41,944 nt of DNA from CAXSEF01 sp050920955 (GCA_050920955.1 JBPBQS010000272.1:1-41944); one strand, 5' to 3'; positions 7,515 through 15,536 are shown, counted from the first letter of the stretch. Notes: a model not told the origin generated them from the sequence alone. Made by a program: numbers and translations.

Positions 7515-9659
7515 ATGCGCGCAGCGGTCCACGGCCTCGTGCTCGGGTGCCTCGCCTTCTCCCCGGCGCTGGCGGCGGAGCAGGCGGTGCCCTCGCCGGT
7601 CACGGAGACGCTGTGGGGGCGCGCCGTCACCGACACGTTCCGCGGCATGGAGGCGCTCGACCCCGCGACGCTCGCGTGGATGGAGGCGCAGGGCGAGCGC
7701 ACGCGCGCGGTGCTGGACTCGATCGCGCCGCGCGCCGCGCTGGAGGCGCGCGTGGCGGCGTTCACGGCGAGCCTCGGCTTCACGCAGGAGTATGCGACCT
7801 ACGGCGGGCGGGCGTTCTTCGAGGAGCGCGCGCCCGGCGCGGACAGCTTCGACCTGGTGGTGGCGGACGCGAAGGGGCGGCGCACGCTGGTCGACGTCGC
7901 GGCGCTCAGGGCGGAGGCGGGGGGCACGCCGATGGCGATCAACTACATCCTGCCGGCGCCGGACGGCTCGAAGGTCGCGGTGGGCATCTCGGCGGGGGGC
8001 TCGGAGGACGCGTCGATCTGGGTGTACGACGCGGCCACGGGGGCGCGGATCGCGGGGCCGGTGGACCGGGCGGAGTACGGGGCGACGACGTGGCGTGCGG
8101 ACTCGGCGGCGCTGTACTTCATACGGCTGAAGCGGATGGCGCCGGGCGAGCCGGACATCGGGAAGTACCAGGACCCGACGCTGGACCGCTGGGACATGCA
8201 CGGCGCGATCGTGCCCGTGCTGGGGCGCACCGTCGGGCACGGGCCGGCGTTCGACCCCGTCGAGACGCCGAGCCTGGAGATCGCGCCGGGGGCGCCGATG
8301 GCGGCGGCGTCCAGCATCAACGGCGTGCAGAACGAGCTGGCGATCTGGCTGGCGCCGGCGGCCCAGGTCGACGACCCGCAGGTCGCGTGGACGCCGTTCG
8401 TCGCGCGCTCGGACGACGTGAGCGCGATCGAGATGCGCGGGGACGACATCTTCGTGCTGTCGCACCACGGCGCGCCCACCTTCCAGGTGCTCTCGGTCAG
8501 GGCGGGGCGGCCGCTGTCGGAGGCCGCCGTGCTGCTGCCGGCGCGCGCGGGCCGCGTGGTGGACTCGATCCACGCGGCGTCGGACGCGCTCTACGTGCTG
8601 GCGCGCAGCGGCGCGTACTCGCAGCTGCTGCGCATCCCCACGGGGTCGTCGGAGGTGCAGGAGGTGGCGCTGCCGTTCCGCGGGCATATCGATTCGGCGT
8701 TCGCCGACCCGCGCGCGCCCGGCCTCTCGCTGGCGCTGAACGGCTGGGTCGTGCCGCCCACGGAGTTCGCCTACGACCCGCAGGCCGCGACGTTCCGCGA
8801 CCTGGCGCTGACCGCGCGGCCGGCGCTCGATCCTGCGGCGTACGTCGTGCAGGACCTCGACGCGAAGGCCGCGGACGGGACGATGGTGCCGCTGTCGCTG
8901 GTGCAGCCGAGGGACGCGCACGGGCCGCAGGTCACGCTGGTGCAGGCGTACGGCTCGTACGGGATCTCGGAGCTGGCGGACTTCAGCACGCGCACCGTGG
9001 GGTTCCTGCGCGAGGGCGGGAGCTACGCCTCGTGCCACGTGCGCGGCGGCGGCGAGCTGGGCGACGCGTGGCGGCTGGCGGGCAAGGACGCGCTCAAGCC
9101 CAACACCTGGCGCGACCTGATCGCCTGCGCCGAGGACCTGGTGGCGCGCGGGGTGACCACGCCGGCGCAGCTGTTCATCTTCGGCGGCTCGGCGGGGGGC
9201 ATCACGGTGGGGCGGGCGATGACGGAGCGGCCGGACCTGTTCGCGGGCGTGATCGACGCGGTGCCGGCGGCCAACACGCTGCGCGCGGAGTTCTCGCCCA
9301 ACGGGCCGCCCAACGTGCCCGAGTTCGGCAGCGTCGCCACGGAGGAGGGTTTCCGCAACCTGTTCGAGATGGACACGCTGCAGCACGTCGTGCCCGGCAC
9401 GCAGTACCCGGCGGTGCTGATCACGACGGGGCTGAACGACCCGCGGGTCTCGCCGTGGGAGCCGGCGAAGCTCGCGGCGACGCTGCAGGCGTCGGGCACC
9501 ACGAACCCGGTGCTGCTGCGCATCGACCGCGAGGGCGGCCACGGCATCGGCTCGACGCGCAGCCAGGGCGACGCGCTGGCGGCCGACATCTACAGCTTCG
9601 TGTTCTGGCGCGCCGGGCGGCCGGGGTGGGCGCCGCAGGACGCGGCCGCCACCCACTGA
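7515..9659 (+). CDS. Exported S9A prolyl-oligopeptidase-like peptidase
   Basis: The 714-aa protein opens with a Sec signal peptide (MRAAVHGLVLGCLAFSPALA), so it probably acts in the periplasm, unlike the oligopeptidase B upstream. A beta-propeller (about residues 75-430) precedes the hydrolase domain, which carries Ser559 (FGGSAGG), Asp642 (LNDPRV) and His676 (EGGHG). SCHVRGGGELGDAW lies beside the active site. The ATG at 7515 has AGGAG about 8 bases upstream; a longer frame to 7233 runs through repeat R2 and was rejected. It is convergent with mucR across a strong hairpin. The family cleaves peptides shorter than about 30 residues. Prolyl preference is plausible but not proven. Confidence 0.88.
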   Translation: MRAAVHGLVLGCLAFSPALAAEQAVPSPVTETLWGRAVTDTFRGMEALDPATLAWMEAQGERTRAVLDSIAPRAALEARVAAFTASLGFTQEYATYGGRAFFEERAPGADSFDLVVADAKGRRTLVDVAALRAEAGGTPMAINYILPAPDGSKVAVGISAGGSEDASIWVYDAATGARIAGPVDRAEYGATTWRADSAALYFIRLKRMAPGEPDIGKYQDPTLDRWDMHGAIVPVLGRTVGHGPAFDPVETPSLEIAPGAPMAAASSINGVQNELAIWLAPAAQVDDPQVAWTPFVARSDDVSAIEMRGDDIFVLSHHGAPTFQVLSVRAGRPLSEAAVLLPARAGRVVDSIHAASDALYVLARSGAYSQLLRIPTGSSEVQEVALPFRGHIDSAFADPRAPGLSLALNGWVVPPTEFAYDPQAATFRDLALTARPALDPAAYVVQDLDAKAADGTMVPLSLVQPRDAHGPQVTLVQAYGSYGISELADFSTRTVGFLREGGSYASCHVRGGGELGDAWRLAGKDALKPNTWRDLIACAEDLVARGVTTPAQLFIFGGSAGGITVGRAMTERPDLFAGVIDAVPAANTLRAEFSPNGPPNVPEFGSVATEEGFRNLFEMDTLQHVVPGTQYPAVLITTGLNDPRVSPWEPAKLAATLQASGTTNPVLLRIDREGGHGIGSTRSQGDALAADIYSFVFWRAGRPGWAPQDAAATH

Positions 9660-9667
9660 GGCGCGCG

Positions 9668-9693
9668 GGCCGGCGGGGTCGTGCCCGCCGGCC
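9668..9693. terminator. Bidirectional hairpin terminator
   Basis: A perfect 10-bp stem, GGCCGGCGGG/CCCGCCGGCC, with loop GTCGTG sits in the 40-base gap between the convergent peptidase and mucR genes. There is no long T tract on either side, so termination efficiency is uncertain. Confidence 0.6.
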
Positions 9694-9699
9694 ACTGCT

Positions 9700-10185
9700 T
9701 CAGGCGGCGGCGGCGGCCTTGCCGGGCTTGCGGCCGCGTCGTGCCGGCGCGGGGGCTGCCCCCGACTCGGCGTCGTCGGCGGCGCCCGCCGGCTTGCGGC
9801 CGAGGCCGATCGACTTGGCCAGCGCGGAGCGGCGCTCGGCGTAGGAGGGCGCGACCATCGGGTAGTTCGCGGGCAGGCCCCAGCGCGCGCGGTAGGCGTC
9901 CGGCGTGAGGCCGTACGAGGTCTGCAGGTGACGCTTGAGCATCTTCAGCTTCTTGCCGTCCTCCAGGCACACGATGTAGTCGGGAAATACCGACTTGCGC
10001 ACGGGCACGGCGGGCTCCGGCTTGTCTTCGGCAACCGGGGCCGCGCCCAGCGTCAGCAGCGCGCGATGCACCGTCTGTATCAGCTCGGGCAGGTCGGCGG
10101 CCTGCACGGCATTGTTGGCGACGTGGGCGGAGACGATCCTGGCGGCAAGCGCGAGGACGGTCGACTGGCCGGTGGCGGCTGACAT
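9700..10185 (-). CDS. mucR: MucR/Ros-family zinc-finger-like transcriptional regulator
   Basis: A 161-aa protein with the full MucR layout: an N-terminal oligomerisation region (about residues 5-50), then the DNA-binding domain PDYIVCLEDGKKLKMLKRHL (about 68-87) and LTPDAYRARWGLPANYPMVAP, ending in a Lys/Ala/Pro-rich tail. Members of this alphaproteobacterial family bind AT-rich DNA, silence many genes and often repress themselves. The classic second Cys is Asp (CLED), which is common in MucR. The second zinc-ligand His seems absent (HLQTSYG where HLxTHH is usual). A 492-base intergenic region with an AT-richer patch lies upstream, suggesting autoregulation. Confidence 0.9.
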   Translation of the reverse strand: MSAATGQSTVLALAARIVSAHVANNAVQAADLPELIQTVHRALLTLGAAPVAEDKPEPAVPVRKSVFPDYIVCLEDGKKLKMLKRHLQTSYGLTPDAYRARWGLPANYPMVAPSYAERRSALAKSIGLGRKPAGAADDAESGAAPAPARRGRKPGKAAAAA

Positions 10186-10677
10186 GAATGATCCGATGCG
10201 GACAATGATGCGGAGGCGATACGCAGGACTTCCAACATAGGAAGAACGCGCCCCGGATTACAAGCACAACAACACGTTCCCGGCCTGCCCCGCACGGTTC
10301 TACTGCGCGCATGTTGCACAACCCGCCCCCGCCCGGACGGTCCGCGGCGGCCCCGGGTGCGGCGGCGTTCGCCGGCGCTGTTCGCGGCGTTGCGGCGGCG
10401 CCTCGTCGCCTGCAACGGCGGGTTGTTGCCGTGGCGGGGTTCTGGCACACCGGCGGTGGCGATCCGGCCCGCCCGGGCCCGCTGTGACAGTTGGGAGACA
10501 CCCGCGCGGAAACGCCGCGCCCGCCCGTCCACAGGGCGACCCGGCACGCCGCGGCGGCGTTGCTCCCGGACACGGGGAACGGCCCGCCTTCCCGACAGGA
10601 CCGCGCCGATGGCCGGGCCCGCACACGGTCCCCGAGGGACCACTCATCCGAAACGCGACCAGCCCTGAGGCAATCCC
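10186..10677. other. Long intergenic region between mucR and the SWIB gene
   Basis: 492 bases with no convincing gene. The left 100 bases are clearly less GC-rich than the surroundings, as expected of a MucR-controlled promoter. The remainder is GC-rich and leads to the SWIB gene, whose ribosome-binding site (GAGG, 8 bases before the ATG) is visible. No hairpin repeat is present. Confidence 0.6.
10234..10263 (-). promoter_or_regulatory. Candidate mucR promoter
   Basis: On the minus strand TTGTAA (10263-10258) and TATGTT (10239-10234) are separated by 18 bp, each matching 4 of 6 sigma-70 consensus bases. They sit about 50 bases upstream of the mucR ATG in the AT-richer patch. This is a weak, pattern-only prediction. 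Confidence 0.3.
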
Positions 10678-11085
10678 ATGACGAAGTCGCCGACGACTCC
10701 CAAGGCCGACGCCCCCAAGGCCGCGCCCAAGGCAGCCGCGCCCAAGGCCGAGGCCAAGGCCCCCGCCGCAAAGGCCCCCAAGGCCGCGAAGGCCGACGCC
10801 CCCGTGAAGGGCGCCAAGGTCGACAAGCCCAAGGACGGCGCCAAGCCGAACGCCCTGCAGCAGCCGCTGCAGCCGTCGAAGGAGCTCGCCGCCATCGTCG
10901 GCGAAGGCGCCATGCCGCGCGGCGAGGTCGTCAGCAAGGTCTGGGTCTACATCAAGGCCCACAAGCTCCAGAGCCCCAAGGACGGCCGCGTCATCGTCGC
11001 CGACGACATGCTGCGCAAGGTGTTCGGCAAGGACGAGTGCACCATGTTCGAGATGAACAAGCTCCTCGCCCAGCACCTGAAGTAA
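10678..11085 (+). CDS. SWIB/MDM2-domain protein with histone H1-like basic tail
   Basis: A 135-aa protein in two parts. Residues 1-57 are almost only Lys, Ala, Pro and Asp in repeated PKA/AKA units, resembling the tail of histone H1 or bacterial AlgP-type proteins. Residues 58-135 form a SWIB domain (QPSKELAAIVG, then MPRGEVVSKVWVYIKAHKLQ, then MLRKVFGKDECTMFEMNKLL). SWIB domains occur in eukaryotic chromatin remodellers and, in bacteria, in chlamydiae and some alphaproteobacteria. A nucleoid-associated role is inferred from the tail. The ATG has a good GAGG site. It stands alone, with repeat R3 immediately after its stop. Confidence 0.88.
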   Translation: MTKSPTTPKADAPKAAPKAAAPKAEAKAPAAKAPKAAKADAPVKGAKVDKPKDGAKPNALQQPLQPSKELAAIVGEGAMPRGEVVSKVWVYIKAHKLQSPKDGRVIVADDMLRKVFGKDECTMFEMNKLLAQHLK

Positions 11086-11206
11086 GAAAGCATGGGCTCT
11101 GCCCAAACCCGCAAAGGGTCCGAGGACCCTTTGATCCCCTTACTTAAGTAGGGGTTTCCAAAGGCCTGGCCTTTGGCGGAGTTTGAGGCGGAGCCTCAAC
11201 CTTGCT
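11086..11206. repeat. Composite hairpin repeat, copy R3
   Basis: Left module: stem TGGGC/GCCCA, linker AACCCGC, stem AAAGGGTCC/GGACCCTTT, then GATCCC. Centre: palindrome TACTTAAGTA (11141-11150). Right module, minus strand: AGCAAGG, stem TTGAGGC/GCCTCAA, linker ACTCCG, stem CCAAAGGCC/GGCCTTTGG. It lies between the convergent SWIB and AmpG-like genes and encodes the last residues and stop of the latter. Confidence 0.9.
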
Positions 11207-12445
11207 GTGCAGGTGCATGACGTACCAGCAGAGCAGGGCGACCGGCACGCCGATCAGCGACGTGCAGACGAAGAACCACTCGAAGCCCAGGCGCTGGATC
11301 AGGAAGCCGGAGGAGCCCGCGACCAGGCTGCCCGGCAGCGCGCACAGCGAGGTCAGCAGCGCGTACTGGCTCGCCGCGAACCCCGCCGAGGTGAGCGAGG
11401 ACATGTAGGTGATCAGCACGATCGACGCGAAGCTGTAGGCAAAGCTGTCGATGCTGACGGACGTCGCGAACAGCCAGAACTCGCCGCCCGCGTGGTCGCC
11501 GTGGGCCGCCAGCCACGCCAGGCTCAGGTGCGAGGCCGACGCGAACACCGTGCCCGCCAGCAGGCTCGCCATGATGCCGGCGCGCGGCACGACCCAGCTC
11601 GCCAGGAACGTGCCGGCGATCGCCACGCCGAAGCCGAAGACCTTGGTCACGGTGGCGATGTCGGTGTTGGAGTAGTGCAGGCTCTTGAACAGTGGCACCG
11701 CCATCGCGTTCGACACGTAGCCCGGCAGGCGGAACCCCGCGACCATCAGCAGCACCGGCACCGCCATCGGCCCGAGCCGCCCCATCAGGTCGCGGATCGG
11801 CTCGGCCACCGTCGCGTACAGGCTGATGCGCGCCGGCGGCAGCCGGTCGCGGTCGGACTCCGGCTCGGGCGCCAGCAGCGCCGCCAAGGCGCCGGGCGCC
11901 ATCAGGGCGGCCATGCACAGGTACGCGCCGCGCCACCCCACGCGGTCCGCGAGGAACAGCGCGCCGGCGCCGGCCGCGAGGTTGCCCACGCGCCAGCCCA
12001 CCTCCGCCCAGGTCGACATCAGCGCCTGTCGCTCCGGCGGTGCGGACGCGATGCGCCAGCCGTCGATCACCACGTCCTGCGTCGCGCCCGCGAAGCCCAG
12101 CGCCAGCGAGAACGCGATCGTCCACGCCAGCCGGTGCGCCGGGTCGCCGCACGCGACGCCGGCCAGCGCGGCGGCCACCGCGGCCTGCGAGGCCACGATC
12201 CAGCCGCGCCTGCGCCCGAGCAGCCGCCCGAGCAGGGGCACGTCGAAGCGGTCCAGGAACGGGGCCCAGACGAACTTGAACTTGTAGGCCAGCGTCAGCT
12301 CGCTCAGCAGGCCCAGCGTCGCGATCGGGATCCGCGCCTCGGACAGCCACGCGGACTGCGTGCCGTACACCAGCAGGAACGGGATGCCGGAGCTGAACCC
12401 CAGGCCCAGCATCGCCACGAGACGCCGGTCCGCGAAGCCGCCCAT
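11144..12445 (-). CDS. AmpG-like MFS transporter (possible muropeptide permease)
   Basis: A 433-aa protein with 12 predicted membrane segments. The opening (LGLGFSSGIPFLLVYGTQSAWL) and AYKFKFVWAPFLDRF match the AmpG group, which imports anhydro-muropeptides for cell-wall recycling. GATQDVVIDGWRI is also characteristic. The ATG at 12445 has a strong GGAGGAGG site; a longer reading to 12514 runs through repeat R4 and was rejected. The last ~19 residues (VEAPPQTPPKARPLETPT) are encoded by repeat R3, and the TAA stop lies in its central palindrome. No beta-lactamase gene is nearby. It could instead carry another substrate of this MFS subgroup. Confidence 0.78.
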   Translation of the reverse strand: MGGFADRRLVAMLGLGFSSGIPFLLVYGTQSAWLSEARIPIATLGLLSELTLAYKFKFVWAPFLDRFDVPLLGRLLGRRRGWIVASQAAVAAALAGVACGDPAHRLAWTIAFSLALGFAGATQDVVIDGWRIASAPPERQALMSTWAEVGWRVGNLAAGAGALFLADRVGWRGAYLCMAALMAPGALAALLAPEPESDRDRLPPARISLYATVAEPIRDLMGRLGPMAVPVLLMVAGFRLPGYVSNAMAVPLFKSLHYSNTDIATVTKVFGFGVAIAGTFLASWVVPRAGIMASLLAGTVFASASHLSLAWLAAHGDHAGGEFWLFATSVSIDSFAYSFASIVLITYMSSLTSAGFAASQYALLTSLCALPGSLVAGSSGFLIQRLGFEWFFVCTSLIGVPVALLCWYVMHLHSKVEAPPQTPPKARPLETPT

Positions 12446-12460
12446 GCGGACCTCCTCCAG

Positions 12461-12597
12461 GGAAGCAAGGAAGCGGTTCTTTCCTGAAAGAAAGAACCAA
12501 AGAACTTTGCCCACGGGGCCTGTGCCAGCCGGGTGGCGAAGGACCTTCGTGGCAGAGTCTTTTTGCTTCTTTTTCTTCAGAAAAAGAAGGCCTTCCT
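12461..12597. repeat. AT-rich double-hairpin repeat (type C), copy R4
   Basis: Same design as R1. Hairpin 1 stems are 12475-12483 and 12490-12498 (GGTTCTTTC/GAAAGAACC). Hairpin 2 stems are 12566-12575 and 12580-12589 (CTTCTTTTTC/GAAAAAGAAG). CAAAGAACTTTGCC is shared, while the middle differs from R1. The outer tips are GGAAGCAAGG and CCTTCC. It separates the crotonase-like gene from the downstream AmpG-like gene and touches the crotonase stop codon. Confidence 0.85.
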
Positions 12598-13376
12598 TAC
12601 GTCCCCGTCCACTGCGCCGGCCGCTTGGCGAGGAACGCCTCCATGCCCTCGCGGAAGTCGTTGCTGGTGTAGCACATGGCGACCAGGTCCGCGCCGTCCG
12701 CGCCCGGGCCGCCGTCGCGCAGGCGGCGCAGGCCTTCCTTGGTCGCGAGCATGGTGAGCGGCGCGTGGGACGCGACCAGGGCCGCGAGGGCGTCGGCGCG
12801 CGCGGACAGGGCGTCGGCGTCGGGGAGGACCTCGCCGACCAGGCCGGCGGCGAGGGCCTCGCCGGCGTCGAGGAGGCGGGCGGTGAACACGATGTCCTTG
12901 ACGCGCGCGGGCCCGATCAGGGCGGACAGGCGCGACAGGCTCGACACGGACAGGCAGTTGCCGAGCGTGCGCGCGATGGGGAAGCCGAAGCGCGCGCCCT
13001 GGGCGGCGATGCGCAGGTCGCACACGGCGGCGATCGCGCAGCCGCCGCCGGTGCAGGCGCCGGCGACGGCCGCGATCGTGGGCACGCGGCAGCGCTCGAG
13101 CGCGCTCAGCACGCGGTCGATGCGCGCCTCGTAGACGAGGGCGTCCTCGGCGGAACCGAAGGCGCGGAACTGCGCGATGTCGGTGCCGGCGGCGAACGCC
13201 TTGTCGCCGGCGCCGGTCAGGACCATCGCGCGCACGCCCCTGTCGGCGTCGACCTCGGCGCACACCTCGGCGAGGCGCTCGTACATCGCGAAGGTGAGCG
13301 CGTTGCGCGCGTGCGGGCGGTTGAACACCACGCGGGCCACGCCGTCGCGGACGTCGAACAGCAGCTCGTCGGTCAA
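12597..13376 (-). CDS. Enoyl-CoA hydratase/isomerase (crotonase) superfamily protein with altered active site
   Basis: A 259-aa protein starting at TTG 13376, which overlaps the CoA-transferase stop in TTGA (4 bases), so the two are translationally coupled. The crotonase fold is clear: VARVVFNRPHARNALT, the CoA-pocket segment AFAAGTDIAQF, and the oxyanion-hole loop GACTGGGCAIAAVCDLRIA. The two glutamates of classic hydratases (GGCE and QPE) are replaced: GGCA and GFPI. Simple hydration by the textbook mechanism is therefore unlikely, and another crotonase-type reaction on a CoA thioester is more plausible. Repeat R4 follows the stop codon. Confidence 0.85.
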   Translation of the reverse strand: MTDELLFDVRDGVARVVFNRPHARNALTFAMYERLAEVCAEVDADRGVRAMVLTGAGDKAFAAGTDIAQFRAFGSAEDALVYEARIDRVLSALERCRVPTIAAVAGACTGGGCAIAAVCDLRIAAQGARFGFPIARTLGNCLSVSSLSRLSALIGPARVKDIVFTARLLDAGEALAAGLVGEVLPDADALSARADALAALVASHAPLTMLATKEGLRRLRDGGPGADGADLVAMCYTSNDFREGMEAFLAKRPAQWTGT

Positions 13377-14545
13377 TGCACGGCCCCCTTGTCCCGCAGC
13401 GCCGCGACGGCCTGCGCGTCCAGCCCCAGCTCCGCGAGGATCGCGTCCGTGTGCTCGCCCAGGGACGGCGCCAGCGTGCGCAGCGCCGACGGCGTGCGGT
13501 CCAGCGCCACCGCCTGCCCCACCAGGCGCACGCCCGTGTCGCCCACCTCGGTGGCCACGCCGAGGTGGCGGACCTGCGGGTCGTCGAACACGGCGTCGAT
13601 CGCGTTGATCGGCCCGCACGGCACGCCGGCCGCGTTCAGGCGCTCGACCCACTCGGCAGACGCCCGCGTGCGCGTCACCGCCTCCAGCGCGTCGTTCAGC
13701 GCGTCGCGGTTGGCCGAGCGCGCGTCCTGCGTGGCGAAGCGCGGGTCCGTCGCAAGCTCCGCGACGCCCAGCGCCTCGCAGGTGCGTCGGTAGATCGGGT
13801 CGCCGGCGGCGGCGATGTTGATGTGGCCGTCGGCGGTGGCGAACACGCCGGTCGGGATGATCGTGGGGTGGTTGTTGCCGGCCTGCCCCGCCACCTCGCC
13901 GTCCACGAGGTAGCGCGCCGCCTGGAAGTCGAGCATGGCGATCTGCGCGGACAGCAGGTCGCTGCGCACCCACTGGCCCTGCCCGGAGTGCTCGCGCTCC
14001 AGCAGCGCGATCAGGATGCCCTGCGCGCAGAACAGCCCCGCCGTGAGGTCCGCGATCGGGATGCCCACACGCACCGGCCCCTGCCCCGGCAGCCCGGTGA
14101 TCGACATCAGCCCGCCCAGGCCCTGCGCCACCTGGTCGAAGCCCGGCCGGCGCGCGTACGGGCCGTCCTGGCCGAAGCCGGAGATGCTCGCGTACACGAG
14201 GCGCGGGTTGAGCGCGCGCATGGCGTCCACGCCGATGCCGAGGCGGTCCTTCACGTCGGGGCGGAAGTTCTCCACCAGCACGTCCGCGCCCGCCACCAGC
14301 CGGCGCAGCACGTCCAGGCCGTCGGGCGACTTCAGGTCGATCGCGATGGAGCGCTTGTTGCGGTGCAGGTTCTGGAAGTCGCCGGCCTCGCGCGCGCCGC
14401 CCATGCCGCCGTCGCCCTCGGGGGCCTCGACCTTCACGACGTCGGCACCCCAGTCCGCGAGCTGGCGCACGCAGGTCGGGCCGGCACGCACGCGGGTGAG
14501 GTCCAGCACCCTGAACCGCGACAGCGGCCCCTGCCTTTCGGCCAT
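13373..14545 (-). CDS. CaiB/BaiF family (class III) CoA-transferase-like protein
   Basis: The 390-aa length is typical for the family. The N-terminal Rossmann part reads RVLDLTRVRAGPTCVRQLADWGADVVKVE, followed by NLHRNKRSIAIDLKSPDG and LVENFRPDVKDRLG, all family hallmarks. In formyl-CoA transferase the catalytic Asp sits in a GQxVDVSMQD-type motif; here the aligned stretch is GQWVRSDLLS, so that position appears to be Ser. The ATG at 14545 has GGGAGA upstream; the longer frame to 14602 reads through repeat R5. It is coupled to the crotonase-like gene and downstream of gntR, which suggests a small CoA-thioester pathway. The acid is unknown. Confidence 0.85.
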   Translation of the reverse strand: MAERQGPLSRFRVLDLTRVRAGPTCVRQLADWGADVVKVEAPEGDGGMGGAREAGDFQNLHRNKRSIAIDLKSPDGLDVLRRLVAGADVLVENFRPDVKDRLGIGVDAMRALNPRLVYASISGFGQDGPYARRPGFDQVAQGLGGLMSITGLPGQGPVRVGIPIADLTAGLFCAQGILIALLEREHSGQGQWVRSDLLSAQIAMLDFQAARYLVDGEVAGQAGNNHPTIIPTGVFATADGHINIAAAGDPIYRRTCEALGVAELATDPRFATQDARSANRDALNDALEAVTRTRASAEWVERLNAAGVPCGPINAIDAVFDDPQVRHLGVATEVGDTGVRLVGQAVALDRTPSALRTLAPSLGEHTDAILAELGLDAQAVAALRDKGAVH

Positions 14546-14565
14546 CGTCTTCTCCCGGTCTTCCA

Positions 14566-14627
14566 GAAAGCAAGGTCGAGGCTCTGCCTCGAGCTCCGCC
14601 AAAGGCTGCGCCCTTGGAACGCGTCCG
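14566..14627. repeat. Single-module hairpin repeat, copy R5
   Basis: Tip AAGCAAGG, stem TCGAGGC/GCCTCGA, linker GCTCCG, stem CCAAAGGC/GCCCTTGG (one mismatch), tail AACGCG. It fills the gap between the gntR stop and the CoA-transferase start, on the path of any gntR-to-transferase transcript. Confidence 0.85.
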
Positions 14628-15470
14628 CTAGGTCGATGCCGGTCCGGGGGCGGGGCCGGCCGGAGGTTGCGGCGACCCGCCCGGGCCGCCGGGATGGGCG
14701 GCGGCGGGCGAGCCCGTGCCCCCCTCCCCCGCCGCCGCCCGGATCTGCGCCACGATGATGTCGCGCTTGTTGCGCAGGTGCTCCGACAGCAGCCGCGCGA
14801 GCCGCTCGCCGTCGCGACGGCACAGGGCGTCGAGGATCTCCTCGTGCTCCTCCATCGCCTGCGCCCAGCGGTCGGGGTGGAACCGGTTGGACATGTAGCG
14901 CGCCCGGGTGATCCGCCCCGACAGCGACGCGTAGGTCGCGATCAGCACCGGGTTGCCGGCGGCCCGCAGCACGGCGGCGTGGATCGCCTGGTTGAGCGCG
15001 AAGTATTCCGGCAGCTCGCCGCGCAGGAAGTGGGCGCGCATCCGGTAGTGCATCGACTGCACCTCGGCGATGGCGTCGGGCGCGATGCGCGGGGCGGCCA
15101 GCCGGCCGGCCTCGGCTTCCAGCAGGCCGATCACCTCGAACAGGTGGTCGAGCCGCGCCTCGTCGAGCGTCGCGACCCGCGCGCCGCGGCGGGGCAGCAG
15201 CACCACCAGCTCCTCGGCGGCGAGCACCTTGAGCGCCTCGCGCAGCGGCGTGCGCGACACGGCGAAGCGCGCGCACAGAGCGCGCTCCGGCACCCGCGCG
15301 CCCGGCGCCAGGTCCCCCTGGACGATCATGGTACGCAGTTCGCCCAGCAGCGCGCCGTGCAGCGTGTCGCCGCCGCGCGCCAGCACCGCCCCGGCCGCGA
15401 CGCCGTCCGGGTCCCCGGGCGGGGCCGGGGGAAATGCCTGCACGACGTTGTTGGCGGCCGCCCGGGCCAT
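14628..15470 (-). CDS. GntR-family transcriptional regulator (FCD/FadR subfamily)
   Basis: The 280-aa protein has an N-terminal winged helix-turn-helix (LAPGARVPERALCARFAVSR, then TPLREALKVLAAEELV) at about residues 40-100. An all-helical FCD ligand-binding domain follows, with His residues in ALNQAIHAAV, AMEEHEEIL and LSEHLRNKR at the positions that usually bind a metal. About 50 Gly/Pro/Ala-rich residues form an unstructured tail. The ATG at 15470 is preceded by GGAGGA. FCD regulators usually repress uptake and catabolism of organic acids. Facing the MFS gene at 15807, it most likely controls that gene and itself through the TTGCATGCAA site. Confidence 0.9.
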   Translation of the reverse strand: MARAAANNVVQAFPPAPPGDPDGVAAGAVLARGGDTLHGALLGELRTMIVQGDLAPGARVPERALCARFAVSRTPLREALKVLAAEELVVLLPRRGARVATLDEARLDHLFEVIGLLEAEAGRLAAPRIAPDAIAEVQSMHYRMRAHFLRGELPEYFALNQAIHAAVLRAAGNPVLIATYASLSGRITRARYMSNRFHPDRWAQAMEEHEEILDALCRRDGERLARLLSEHLRNKRDIIVAQIRAAAGEGGTGSPAAAHPGGPGGSPQPPAGPAPGPAST

Positions 15471-15536
15471 CGCGATCCTCCGGGCGCACCGAGCCGCCCC
15501 GCGGGATGCTGGCACGGATGCCGGCCGCCGGGAAGA

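Noticed and set aside
14546..14602. N-terminal extension MAELEAEPRPCF of the CoA-transferase, also seen in other frames of the window
   Set aside because: The same short peptide recurs wherever the hairpin repeat is read in that frame. It is repeat translation upstream of the real, ribosome-binding-site-equipped ATG.
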